Made by a program: the position numbers and the translations under genes. A DNA stretch of 64,000 nt from CAWAPS01 sp963783945 (lineage in GTDB: Bacteria > Actinomycetota > Acidimicrobiia > Acidimicrobiales > Palsa-688), in assembly GCA_963783945.1 (NCBI GenBank), contig CAWAPS010000007.1, positions 372,001 to 436,000 on the forward strand, read 5' to 3'. Numbering within the stretch: the stretch's first letter is position 1; each line of letters begins with the position of its first letter. The notes below the pieces were generated by a model. It did no database searches, was not told where the DNA came from, and saw nothing but the letters and a program-made list of their open reading frames with translations. This document shows, piece by piece, positions 15,613 through 23,972 of the stretch.

Positions 15613-17196
15613 GTGCGGATCGCGGCGTTCGACCTCGGCAGCAATTCGTTCCACCTGCTCGTGGCCGACGTTCACCCCGACGGCACCTTTGAGGCCGTGG
15701 TGCGCGACAAGGAGATGCTCCGGATCGGCAGCGTGGTGGCCGCGACGGGTGAGATCGGCGAGGCCGGGGCGGATTCCGCGGTCGACGTGGTGGCGCGCTT
15801 CAAGGCCATGGCGGAGTCCCAGGGCGCCGACGAGCTGGTGGTCTGTGCCACCGCGGCGTTCAGAGAGGCGCGTGACTCCTTCGCCGCGGTCGATCGAATC
15901 GAGGCCGAGACCGGGGTAAAGGTTCGGGTCATCAGTGGCCGGGAAGAGGCTCGCCTCATATTCGACGCAGTGCGTACCAGTGTCGTGATCGACCCTGGGC
16001 CGGCGTTGGCCATGGACCTCGGCGGAGGCAGCCTCGAGCTCATGGTCGGCGGGGCGGGCGGGCTCGAATGGGCCACCAGCTTGAAGCTCGGAGTGGCCCG
16101 CCTCACCGCCGAGTTGGTGCGCGGCGATCCTCCGACTGGGGGGGACTGCCGGCGCATCACCAGTTCGGTCACCAAAGCAGTGGGTCGGGTACTGCCCGAG
16201 ATCGCCCGCTTTCGACCCCGCACCGCCATAGGAAGCAGCGGAACCCTGGCCGCCCTGATTCGCCTGGCGGCCGGCCGGCGCGGGGGGGCCGATCCGATGT
16301 CGGTGAACCAGTTGACGGTTACCCGTCGCGAGCTCGACGCTCTGGCCGGCTATCTCATCGACATGACCGCCGCCGATAGAGCCGCCCTGCCCGGTATCGA
16401 CGCCCGGCGGGCCGACCTGCTGCCCGCTGGTGCGCTTCTGGTTACGACCGTCCTGGACCTCACCGGCATCAGCGAGCTGGTGGGCTGTGATTGGGCTCTC
16501 CGCGAAGGCATGGTGCTCGACGCCATCGGCCACCACAGCCGCGCCGAGTGGTCGAGCGACCCCAACGCCATTCGGCGGGAGTCGGTCCTCGCGTTGTGCC
16601 GGCGGTGCGGCTGGAACGAGGAGCACTCCACCAAGGTGGCCCGGCTGGCGGCGGAGCTGTTCGACGGCACGTCGTCGCGGCATGATCTGAGCGACACGGA
16701 CCGGGAGCTGCTCGAGCTCGGCGCCCTGCTCCACGACATCGGTGAGCACGTGACCAAGGATGGACACGAACGCCACTCCGCCTACCTGATCGAGAACGGC
16801 CGTCTTCGTGGTTTCAGTCCCGGGGAGGTCGCCGTCCTGGCCTGCCTGGGCCGCTTCCACAAGCGGGGAAACCCCAAACTGTCGTTCGAGCCCTTCGCCG
16901 GCCTGAGGCCGGCGGACCAGAGACGGGTGACCCAGTTGATCGCCCTCCTCCAGATCGCCGACGGGCTCGACCGAAGCCATGGGGGTCCGGTCCGCGACGT
17001 GGAGGTGTATTCCAACCCTGACGTGGTGGAGATCGTGGTGGAAGCGGACGACGACATCGATCTCGAGCTGTGGGGCCTGCGCAGGAAGCGCGATCTGTTC
17101 GAGCGGGTGTTCGGGTGCCGGCTCGACGTGGTCGATGCCCAAATGGAGCTGGCCCTCGAGGAGGGTTGGGTCACCCGGGTGGGAAGCCGGTCCTGA
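15613..17196 (+). CDS. Ppx/GppA-family exopolyphosphatase with C-terminal HD domain
   Basis: 527 aa. N-terminal ASKHA fold with FDLGSNSFHLL (6-16), the AFREARD motif, ISGREEARLIF and MDLGGGSLELMV, the phosphate-binding loops of Ppx/GppA phosphatases. The C-terminal half (about residues 310-520) carries the HD-type LLHDIGEHV motif. It hydrolyses inorganic polyphosphate and/or pppGpp, linking it to the stringent response. At 527 aa it is the long form, like E. coli Ppx, rather than the roughly 310-aa actinobacterial form. GTG start with no SD and an upstream TACGGT box. Confidence 0.92.
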   Translation: MRIAAFDLGSNSFHLLVADVHPDGTFEAVVRDKEMLRIGSVVAATGEIGEAGADSAVDVVARFKAMAESQGADELVVCATAAFREARDSFAAVDRIEAETGVKVRVISGREEARLIFDAVRTSVVIDPGPALAMDLGGGSLELMVGGAGGLEWATSLKLGVARLTAELVRGDPPTGGDCRRITSSVTKAVGRVLPEIARFRPRTAIGSSGTLAALIRLAAGRRGGADPMSVNQLTVTRRELDALAGYLIDMTAADRAALPGIDARRADLLPAGALLVTTVLDLTGISELVGCDWALREGMVLDAIGHHSRAEWSSDPNAIRRESVLALCRRCGWNEEHSTKVARLAAELFDGTSSRHDLSDTDRELLELGALLHDIGEHVTKDGHERHSAYLIENGRLRGFSPGEVAVLACLGRFHKRGNPKLSFEPFAGLRPADQRRVTQLIALLQIADGLDRSHGGPVRDVEVYSNPDVVEIVVEADDDIDLELWGLRRKRDLFERVFGCRLDVVDAQMELALEEGWVTRVGSRS

Positions 17197-17381
17197 TCCC
17201 GGGCCTTCTCGGACCTCGGCTGGCGGCGGTTATTCCGGCCTTCTAGGACCGCCGGCGGGCCGCCTTGAACAGGCCGGCGCCATAGGGGCGCCAAACGACC
17301 ATGGCCAGCGCCGTCGCCGACCGCAGCCAATTCTGCGAGCCGGTTCAGCCGCCCTGCCACTGTCCGACGGGACCCTCTGAG

Positions 17382-17387
17382 TAGGCT
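17382..17387 (+). promoter_or_regulatory. Candidate -10 box upstream of PBP and its mini-ORF
   Basis: TAGGCT located 9 nt before GTG 17397, the start of a 10-codon ORF whose TGA overlaps the PBP GTG. Confidence 0.35.
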
Positions 17388-17396
17388 GGCTGGCGC

Positions 17397-17429
17397 GTGC
17401 CCGCCCCTACTTTCCCCGCGCCCGCGTGA
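17397..17429 (+). CDS. Possible 10-codon leader ORF coupled to the PBP gene
   Basis: Encodes MPAPTFPAPA and stops at TGA 17427-17429, overlapping the PBP start GTG 17426 by GTGA. The PBP has no Shine-Dalgarno of its own, so ribosomes finishing this short ORF could re-initiate on the PBP. A proline-rich 10-mer may slow ribosomes. Small and unproven. Confidence 0.3.
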   Translation: MPAPTFPAPA

Positions 17430-19615
17430 CCTGGCTGCTGCGGCTGATCGCCATCGTCGCGGCTGCGGCGCTGGTTGGAACCGGAACCATCGTCGGTCTG
17501 GTCCTGCTCGGGGACGGGGTGGTCCATCATGCGGCCAGCGCCACCGAGCTGCCGCTACCCGCGCTCGGCAGCAGCCTGGCCGAGGGGTCGACGGTCTACG
17601 CGGACGACGGGAAGACGGTGCTGGCGGTGCTGCACGCATCCGAGCTGCGCAAGCCGGTCCGGCTCAATCAGGTGTCCAAGACCATGATCACCGCCGTGCT
17701 CGACACCGAGGATCACCGCTTCTTCGTGCACGGCGGCTTCGATATCCCCTCGACCATCCGGGCCCTGGCCAACGATTCGTCAACTGGAAACGGTCTTCAA
17801 GGGGGGTCGACGATCACCCAGCAGCTGGTCAAGCAGCTGTACCTCACGCCGGAGCGGACCGTGGGCCGCAAGATCAAAGAGGCCGTGATCGCCGATCGGC
17901 TCGAACGCCAGTACAGCAAGGATCAAATCCTGCAGGCCTACCTGAACATCATCTATCTCGGTAACGGGGCCTACGGAGTGGAGGCGGCCGCCGACACCTA
18001 CTTCGGTGAGCACGCGTCGCAGCTCACGCTGCCCCAGGCGGCCCTACTGGCCGGCCTGATCTCCAACCCGAGCGGCTATGACCCCATCCTCTCCCCGGCG
18101 GCGTCGCGCCAGCGCCGGGCTGACGTGCTTTCGCGTATGGTCCACTACGGCGACATAACCCAGGCTCAGGCCAACACGGCAAACCGGGTTCCCCTGCCCA
18201 CCTCGATCGTCGAGCCCCCCGTGGCGGGCGACAACATCACCGACTATTACGTTCAGGAGGTCGTGACCGAGCTGCTCGGATCCGGCAGCCCGCTCGGGTC
18301 CACCTACGACGAGCGCTACGAGACCCTGTTCGAGGGGGGGCTGAAGATATATACCAACCTCGACCCGGGGATGCAGAGCCTGGCCGAGCAGACCATCGCT
18401 CACGACACCCCCGCCAACAACCGGGGGTTCGAGGAGGCCATGGTGGAAATCGAGCCCGGGACCGGTTATGTCCGGGCCATGGTTGGGGGTCCGGGCTTCA
18501 GCACCTCTCACTTCGATGTGATCACCCAGGGGACCCGCCAACCGGGGTCCGGTTTCAAGCTGTTCACCCTGCTGGCCGCCTTGCAACAGGGCTACTCGAT
18601 ATACGACACCGTCGACGGCCAGTCCCCCTGCGCCATCAAGTTCCCCGGTGACGACGACCTGGTCCAGAATCCGGCGCAAAACGACGAAGGTGACGGCGGC
18701 GGGGTTCTGACCCTGCTGAACGCCACGGCCCAGTCGACCAACTGCGCATATATCCGACTGGCCCATGAGGTCGGGTTGCCCAACGTGATCGACATGGCCC
18801 ACAGTCTCGGCATCAGCGAGACGTTGCCCGCCTACCCGTCGATCGTCATCGGGTCGATCGCGGTCCACCCGATAGAGATGGCCGCCGCCTACGCCGCGGT
18901 CGCGGACGCCGGGGTGTACCACGCCCCGTCGTTCATCAACCACATCGTCGATCGCTCGGGCGACGACATCTACAACGGCAAGGCTCCGGGACACCGGGTG
19001 GTGTCGGCCCAGATCGCCACGGAGGCGACCACCGCTCTGCAGGCCGTGGTGAAAAATGGCACGGGAACGGCGGCTCAGATCTTCGGTCGCCAGGTCGCCG
19101 GCAAAACCGGCACGACCAGTTCGAACGTCGACGCCTGGTTCAACGGCTTTACCCCACAGATGGAGGCCACGGTGTGGATGGGCAATGGCAACGCCGAAGT
19201 CCCCATGGTCGACGTGGGCGGCTATGGAGCGGTCTACGGCGGCGACTTCCCGACGGCAACGTGGCGTGACTTCGCCGCCGCCGTGCTCGGCCCCCAACCC
19301 GTCGTCAATTTCCCGCCGCTCAACAACGCCCTGCTGCCGCGGAGCAAGTACGTGACCTCGCCATCGCTCGTGGCCGATGATGTGCTCGACCACAACGGCG
19401 GGTACTACTCGTCATACGGCAACAACCAGCCCCGCTACGGCTACACCCAGCCGACCTACTCCTACCCGCCCCCTACAAACGCCCCGCCGACTCCCGCCTT
19501 CACCCCGGCGCCCACGACGAACACGCCCCCGCCCACTACCCCGGTGACCGCACCACCGAAGCCATCACCAGGCACGAATCGGGGCAGGGGCGGAGGCAAC
19601 GGCACCTCCGGATGA
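17426..19615 (+). CDS. Bifunctional class A penicillin-binding protein
   Basis: 729 aa. N-terminal membrane anchor (about 3-30), GT51 glycosyltransferase domain with AVLDTEDHRFFVHGG (catalytic Glu), GLQGGSTITQQLVKQLYL and GNGAYGVEAAADTYFG. The transpeptidase domain has SxxK in QPGSGFKLF (Ser375, Lys378), SxN in STNCAYI and KTG in AGKTGTTSSN (Lys560). A C-terminal tail rich in Pro/Thr/Tyr (about 655-729) is probably extracellular and disordered. It polymerises and crosslinks peptidoglycan. GTG start overlaps a possible mini-ORF stop; its TGA overlaps the next gene's ATG. Confidence 0.93.
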   Translation: MTWLLRLIAIVAAAALVGTGTIVGLVLLGDGVVHHAASATELPLPALGSSLAEGSTVYADDGKTVLAVLHASELRKPVRLNQVSKTMITAVLDTEDHRFFVHGGFDIPSTIRALANDSSTGNGLQGGSTITQQLVKQLYLTPERTVGRKIKEAVIADRLERQYSKDQILQAYLNIIYLGNGAYGVEAAADTYFGEHASQLTLPQAALLAGLISNPSGYDPILSPAASRQRRADVLSRMVHYGDITQAQANTANRVPLPTSIVEPPVAGDNITDYYVQEVVTELLGSGSPLGSTYDERYETLFEGGLKIYTNLDPGMQSLAEQTIAHDTPANNRGFEEAMVEIEPGTGYVRAMVGGPGFSTSHFDVITQGTRQPGSGFKLFTLLAALQQGYSIYDTVDGQSPCAIKFPGDDDLVQNPAQNDEGDGGGVLTLLNATAQSTNCAYIRLAHEVGLPNVIDMAHSLGISETLPAYPSIVIGSIAVHPIEMAAAYAAVADAGVYHAPSFINHIVDRSGDDIYNGKAPGHRVVSAQIATEATTALQAVVKNGTGTAAQIFGRQVAGKTGTTSSNVDAWFNGFTPQMEATVWMGNGNAEVPMVDVGGYGAVYGGDFPTATWRDFAAAVLGPQPVVNFPPLNNALLPRSKYVTSPSLVADDVLDHNGGYYSSYGNNQPRYGYTQPTYSYPPPTNAPPTPAFTPAPTTNTPPPTTPVTAPPKPSPGTNRGRGGGNGTSG

Positions 19616-20349
19616 GCGCGCCGGAGCTCGACTCTCTGCTAGCCGTCCAGGACCTCGATCTGGCCATCGATCAGCGCCGCCATCGGATCGACCACCTTCC
19701 GGAACGGTCCGAACTCGCCGCTCTCGATGCCGAGGCCGACCGGGTCGGCCGAGAGCTTCGGAACGTGACCGGCGTGCGGGACGAGGTCGCCGGCCGGCAG
19801 GCGGAAGCCGAGGCGGACCTGTCCGGCACGGAGCAGAGGGCCGCCGCGGTGAAACGGCGGCTGTACGGCGGAGAGGTCTCGGCATCACGCGAGCTTCAAG
19901 CCATGGCCAACGATGTCGAAACCCTCGAGGCCCGGGCGTCCGACCTCGAAGACGCGGTACTGGCCCTGCTCGACGAGCGCGATCCACTCGATGCCGAGAT
20001 CGACCGTCTCGCCGAGCAGCTCGAATCGGTGGAGGGGCGAAGGAGGTCGGTCGGGGCCCGCCTGGACCAGGCCGCCGCGGGCATGGCAGCAGAGATCGCC
20101 ACCCTCACGCGCGATCGGGAGGCGGCCGCGGCCGGGGTGCCCGCCGGCCTTCTCGGGACCTACGAGCGCCTCCGGACCCGCTTGGGAGGTATCGGAGCAG
20201 CCCGGCTGGTCGGTAACCACTGCGATGGCTGCCACCTGGTCCTGTCGGCGGTCGAGCTCGACCGTATCCGCCGCCTCCCGCCCGGCGAGGTTGTCACCTG
20301 CGAGCAATGCGCCCGGATCCTCGTGGCCACCGGAACAAAAACCCGCTAG
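19612..20349 (+). CDS. Coiled-coil protein with C4-type zinc ribbon
   Basis: 245 aa. A long alpha-helical coiled coil (about residues 10-190, many Glu/Arg/Leu) followed by a C-terminal zinc ribbon, NHCDGCHLVL ... VTCEQCARIL, with two CxxC pairs. This architecture is the CT398/zf-RING_7 family, present in most actinobacteria and of unclear role; nucleic-acid binding or complex scaffolding has been proposed. ATG 19612 overlaps the PBP stop by ATGA. Its TAG stop is part of a TAGACT box that may be the promoter of the following MFS gene. Confidence 0.85.
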   Translation: MSAPELDSLLAVQDLDLAIDQRRHRIDHLPERSELAALDAEADRVGRELRNVTGVRDEVAGRQAEAEADLSGTEQRAAAVKRRLYGGEVSASRELQAMANDVETLEARASDLEDAVLALLDERDPLDAEIDRLAEQLESVEGRRRSVGARLDQAAAGMAAEIATLTRDREAAAAGVPAGLLGTYERLRTRLGGIGAARLVGNHCDGCHLVLSAVELDRIRRLPPGEVVTCEQCARILVATGTKTR

Positions 20350-20352
20350 ACT
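20347..20352 (+). promoter_or_regulatory. Candidate -10 box for MFS exporter
   Basis: TAGACT, shared with the stop codon of the upstream gene. Transcription would start near 20359, just before a small palindrome. Confidence 0.35.
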
Positions 20353-20363
20353 TCGTTAGCACA

Positions 20364-20376
20364 ACTAAGAGTTAGT
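20364..20376. promoter_or_regulatory. Candidate operator (5-3-5 palindrome) for MFS exporter
   Basis: ACTAA-GAG-TTAGT, an inverted repeat in an otherwise GC-rich leader. It lies just downstream of the predicted transcription start, where a repressor could block. No regulator gene is adjacent. Confidence 0.3.
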
Positions 20377-20395
20377 CGGGCGGGCGGTTGCCCAG

Positions 20396-21709
20396 GTGAC
20401 AGACGGAGAGTTTCGGACGGGAATGCGGAGACTGCGTGGAATCGTGACGAAGACGTTCTCGTCGTTGCGCGTCCGCAATTTCCGCTACTACTTCTTCGGC
20501 CAGAGCCTGTCGCTCATCGGGACCTGGATGCAGAGCGTCACCCAGTCCTGGTTGGTGTTCGCCATCACCCGGTCCGGACCCCAGGTCGGCCTCATCGTGG
20601 CCGTGCAGACCCTGCCGGTCCTGGTGCTGGGTCCGGTGGGCGGGACCCTGGCCGACCGGTTCGGGAAGTACCGCATGTTGTTCTGGACCCAGGCCTTCGC
20701 GGGCGTCCAGGCCCTGGTTCTGGCCGTGCTCGACCTTTCCGGTCACCTCCAACTCTGGGAGCTGTACGTGATGGCGGGCGCCCTCGGAGTCATCAATGCC
20801 GTCGACAACCCGACCCGGCAGACCTTCATCGTCGAGATGGTCGGCCGTGACGAGCTGGCCAACGCCGTAACCCTGAACTCGGTCATGGTCAACGCGGCGC
20901 GTGCTATCGGCCCCGCCGTGGCCGGGATCCTCATCGCCTCGGTGGGTAGCGGCTGGTGTTTTCTCATAAACGCCGTGTCCTTCGTCTTCGTGCTCCTCTC
21001 GCTTCACGCCATGAACCGAGATGAGCTGGCCCCGGCCCCCCGGGTCGACCGCATGCGAGGCCAGATAAAAGAGGGCTTCCGCTACGTCGGCCGCACCCCG
21101 CTTCTCCGTGACGCCCTCATCATGATGGCGGTTATCGGCTGCCTCACCTACGAGTTCCAGGTGACTCTGCCCCTCCTGACCGGCACCACATTTCACGGCG
21201 ATTCGCGCACTTACGGTTTCATGACCGCCTGCATGGGTGTGGGGGCGGTCATCGGTGGCCTGGTCGCCGCCCACCGTCAGAGAAGGGGTGCTCGAACCCT
21301 TGTCTTCACCGCCATTGCCTTCGGATCGGTCGTCCTGGCCGCGGCGTTGGCGCCCTCGCTCGTCACCGAGGAGATCCTGCTGTTCGGGGTCGGCGCCTGT
21401 TCGGTGACGTTCCTGTCGGTTGGCAACTCGACGCTGCAACTCGAGGCGGAGCCGTCGATGCGCGGCCGGGTGATGTCCCTGTGGTCGGTGGCGTTCCTCG
21501 GTTCTACCCCGATCGGCGGACCGCTGGTCGGTTTCGTGGCCGGCGGAATAGGCGCCCGCTACGGTCTCGGTCTGGGTGGAGTCGCGGCCCTGGCCGCCGC
21601 CGGCTACGGGTGGGTCGCCCTGCGCCACCGCGAGAGGCTCGACGGGGCCGAGACCGCTGAAGGGTCCGGGCGAGTGCAGGTTGCCGCCATGGCGGGGGGT
21701 GGGGAGTAG
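20396..21709 (+). CDS. MFS transporter (EntS-like exporter)
   Basis: 437 aa with about 11-12 hydrophobic segments. It begins SSLRVRNFRYYFFGQSLSLIG, contains GGTLADRFGKYRML (the A-type MFS loop motif) and NAVDNPTRQTFIVEMV, all typical of the MFS_3/EntS subfamily that exports siderophores or drugs. GTG 20396 is the annotated start; an internal ATG at 20423 is possible. A palindrome upstream suggests ligand-responsive repression. The C-terminal tail after about residue 410 is disordered. Substrate unknown. Confidence 0.88.
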   Translation: MTDGEFRTGMRRLRGIVTKTFSSLRVRNFRYYFFGQSLSLIGTWMQSVTQSWLVFAITRSGPQVGLIVAVQTLPVLVLGPVGGTLADRFGKYRMLFWTQAFAGVQALVLAVLDLSGHLQLWELYVMAGALGVINAVDNPTRQTFIVEMVGRDELANAVTLNSVMVNAARAIGPAVAGILIASVGSGWCFLINAVSFVFVLLSLHAMNRDELAPAPRVDRMRGQIKEGFRYVGRTPLLRDALIMMAVIGCLTYEFQVTLPLLTGTTFHGDSRTYGFMTACMGVGAVIGGLVAAHRQRRGARTLVFTAIAFGSVVLAAALAPSLVTEEILLFGVGACSVTFLSVGNSTLQLEAEPSMRGRVMSLWSVAFLGSTPIGGPLVGFVAGGIGARYGLGLGGVAALAAAGYGWVALRHRERLDGAETAEGSGRVQVAAMAGGGE

Positions 21710-21712
21710 CGT
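21707..21712 (+). promoter_or_regulatory. Candidate -10 box for histidine phosphatase
   Basis: TAGCGT, 7 nt before ATG 21720, overlapping the stop codon of the MFS gene. Confidence 0.4.
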
Positions 21713-21719
21713 CCCGTGG

Positions 21720-22298
21720 ATGCTCTACCTGGTTCGCCACGGGCGCACCGAAGCCAATGCGTCGAGGCGCCTGCTCGGCCGGTTGGATGTGCCTCTCGAC
21801 GAGTTGGGACGCCGCCAGGCCCAGGCCCTCGGGCGAGTGTCGTTCCTTCGTGAGGCGGAGCGGGTCGTCACCAGCCCGCTGATGCGGACGGTTGAGACGG
21901 CCGAGGCGCTGGGGCCGCCCGTGAGTGTGGACGACCGGTGGGTCGAGATCGACTACGGCGTACACGATGGGGCCGACGTGGATGGCGTGCCCGAACTGTT
22001 CGCCCAATGGAGGGCCGACCTGTCATTCGCCCCGGAGGGTGGGGAGTCGTTGGCCGCTGTCGGATCTCGGGTCCGCCAAGCTTGCGATGATCTGTGGAGC
22101 GAGGCGGGGGAGCACGACGTGGTTGTGGTGACCCACGTGTCCCCCATAAAGGCAGCAGTGGCCTGGGCTCTCGGCGTGGGCGACGAGATCCTGTGGCGGA
22201 TGTTCGTCGACCCGGCGTCGGTCAGCCCGATTGCCTGCGGACAGGGATCGCCCACCCTGAAGGGCTTCAACGACACGTCCCACCGACCTTCGCAGTAA
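21720..22298 (+). CDS. Histidine phosphatase family protein (phosphoglycerate mutase-like)
   Basis: 192 aa. The branch-1 signature LVRHGRTEANA lies at residues 4-14 (His7 phospho-acceptor). TSPLMRTVETAE and the second catalytic histidine in VVVTHVSPIKAAV complete the active site. Short length and sequence pattern fit cobC/GpmB-like phosphatases acting on small phosphometabolites, not glycolytic mutases. The in-frame extension upstream belongs to the MFS gene and is rejected. No SD; a TAGCGT box 7 nt away suggests a leaderless mRNA. Confidence 0.87.
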   Translation: MLYLVRHGRTEANASRRLLGRLDVPLDELGRRQAQALGRVSFLREAERVVTSPLMRTVETAEALGPPVSVDDRWVEIDYGVHDGADVDGVPELFAQWRADLSFAPEGGESLAAVGSRVRQACDDLWSEAGEHDVVVVTHVSPIKAAVAWALGVGDEILWRMFVDPASVSPIACGQGSPTLKGFNDTSHRPSQ

Positions 22299-22307
22299 CG
22301 AGGATCT

Positions 22308-23660
22308 ATGGTCGTGATCATGGCGAGCCCCGCGACCAGAGTTCCTCGAGCGAGACGGTTGATCACCGAGGTCCCCGGTCCCCGGTCCCGCGAAATGGCG
22401 GCCCGAAGGGTAGCGGCGGTGGCGCCAGGCGTGAGCACGCTCCTGCCGGTTTACATCGATCGGGCGGAGGGAGCCGTGCTGGTCGACGTCGACGGCAACT
22501 CCTTTATCGACTTGGGATCGGGAATCGCCGTCACCAGCATCGGCCACAGCGTCGGCTCGGTGATCGGCGCCACCCATGAGCAGATGCAGAGGTTTTCCCA
22601 CACTTGCTTCATGATCGGCGCCTACGAGAGCTACATAGCGGTATGCGAGAAGCTCAACGAGTTGACGCCGGGAGAGCACGCCAAGACCTCGGCCCTGTTC
22701 AACTCGGGAGCGGAGGCGGTCGAGAACGCGGTGAAGGTGGCGCGCCACGCCACCGGGCGCCAGGCGGTCGTCGTGTTCGATCACGCGTACCACGGCCGCA
22801 CCAACCTCACCATGGCTCTCACGGCCAAGAACATGCCCTACAAGGACGGGTTCGGGCCTTTCGCCCCGGAGGTGTACCGAGCCCCGATGTCCTACCCGTT
22901 CCGGGATCCCACCGGCATGAGTGGACAGAACGCGGCCGACCGGGCCATCGACATGATCGACAAGCAGGTGGGCGCCGGCAACCTGGCGTGCGTGCTCATC
23001 GAACCTATACAGGGAGAAGGGGGCTTCGTCGTACCGGCGCCCGGGTTCATCCCGGCACTGGCCGCCTGGTGCGCCGCCCACGACGTTCTCTTCGTGGCGG
23101 ACGAGGTGCAAACCGGCTTCTGCCGCACCGGCGACTGGTTCGCCAGCGCCCACGAAGGGGTGGTGCCAGATCTGGTCGTCACGGCCAAGGGCATAGCAGG
23201 AGGCCTGCCCCTCGCCGGCGTCACCGGCCGGGCCGATGTGATGTCGAGAGTGCATTCGGGGGGCATTGGCGGGACGTTCTCCGGCAACCCGGTTGCTTGC
23301 GCGGCCGCCCTGGCGACCATCGACATCATGGCCAAGGAGGATTTGTCGGGGGCGGCCCGCCGCATCGGGGAGACCGTCTCCCCCTGGCTGGGTCGGCTCC
23401 GCGAGGAGCTGCCGATCGTCGGAGACGCCCGGGGGCGAGGTGCCATGCAGGCCGTCGAGCTGGTTGAGAGTGGCACCGACACGCCGGATCCCGCCGCCGC
23501 CTCGGCCGTCGCCACCGCCTGCCATCAGGACGGGGTCGTCGTCCTCACCTGCGGCACCTGGGGCAACGTGATCAGGCTGCTTCCGCCGTTGACCATCGAG
23601 GAGAACCTTCTCGCCGACGCGCTCCACGTGATCGAGGAAGCCCTTCGGTCGCGGCGGTGA
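22308..23660 (+). CDS. 4-aminobutyrate aminotransferase-like class III aminotransferase
   Basis: 450 aa. Class III PLP aminotransferase with FNSGAEAVENAVKVAR (cofactor phosphate loop), FVADEVQTGFCRTGDWFA and VTAKGIAGGLPLAGV, where Lys294 forms the Schiff base. The IEPIQGEGGFVVPAPGF stretch and overall length match GabT enzymes, which move the amino group of GABA to 2-oxoglutarate. Start ATG 22308 has GAGG 4 nt upstream; an alternative ATG at 22320 is in frame. It follows the phosphatase by 9 nt. No succinate-semialdehyde dehydrogenase is next to it, so GABA as substrate is from similarity only. Confidence 0.88.
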   Translation: MVVIMASPATRVPRARRLITEVPGPRSREMAARRVAAVAPGVSTLLPVYIDRAEGAVLVDVDGNSFIDLGSGIAVTSIGHSVGSVIGATHEQMQRFSHTCFMIGAYESYIAVCEKLNELTPGEHAKTSALFNSGAEAVENAVKVARHATGRQAVVVFDHAYHGRTNLTMALTAKNMPYKDGFGPFAPEVYRAPMSYPFRDPTGMSGQNAADRAIDMIDKQVGAGNLACVLIEPIQGEGGFVVPAPGFIPALAAWCAAHDVLFVADEVQTGFCRTGDWFASAHEGVVPDLVVTAKGIAGGLPLAGVTGRADVMSRVHSGGIGGTFSGNPVACAAALATIDIMAKEDLSGAARRIGETVSPWLGRLREELPIVGDARGRGAMQAVELVESGTDTPDPAAASAVATACHQDGVVVLTCGTWGNVIRLLPPLTIEENLLADALHVIEEALRSRR

Positions 23661-23780
23661 GCCGCTGGAAGCCCGGGCGACCGGCGGCTGCGTTCACATC
23701 AGCCTGGTTGATCCATGCAGCTCACCCTGCAGAACAGGACGGTAGGGTGGCCCGAGGAGAGATACGACCGGAGGATGCAG

Positions 23781-23972
23781 ATGCGAGTCGTAGTCGATTA
23801 CGACCTTTGTGAGAGCAATGCCCTGTGCATGGCCGCGGCCCCCGAAGTGTTCGAGGTTCGCGACGACGACTTCATGTACGTGCTGGATGAGAACCCGCCC
23901 GAAGAGCTCCGCGCCAAGGTGGAGCTGGCCGTGCAGCGCTGCCCCAAGCAGGCCATCAAGCTGGAGGGCTGA
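23781..23972 (+). CDS. P450-type [3Fe-4S] ferredoxin
   Basis: 63 aa. The cluster motif is CESNALC near residues 11-17 and CP near residue 54. The position normally held by the second of three clustered cysteines is asparagine. This C-x2-?-x2-C...CP layout is that of small ferredoxins serving cytochromes P450 in actinobacteria, which carry [3Fe-4S] or modified [4Fe-4S] clusters. ATG 23781 is chosen because GGAGG ends 6 nt before it; ATG 23775 overlaps that SD. No P450 or reductase gene is nearby, so the partner is elsewhere. It abuts the convergent S9 peptidase end without spacing. Confidence 0.88.
   Translation: MRVVVDYDLCESNALCMAAAPEVFEVRDDDFMYVLDENPPEELRAKVELAVQRCPKQAIKLEG

Noticed and set aside
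15496..17142. 548-codon minus-strand frame opposite Ppx/GppA
   Set aside because: No protein-family pattern; Gly/His/Arg-rich shadow of a well-supported gene.
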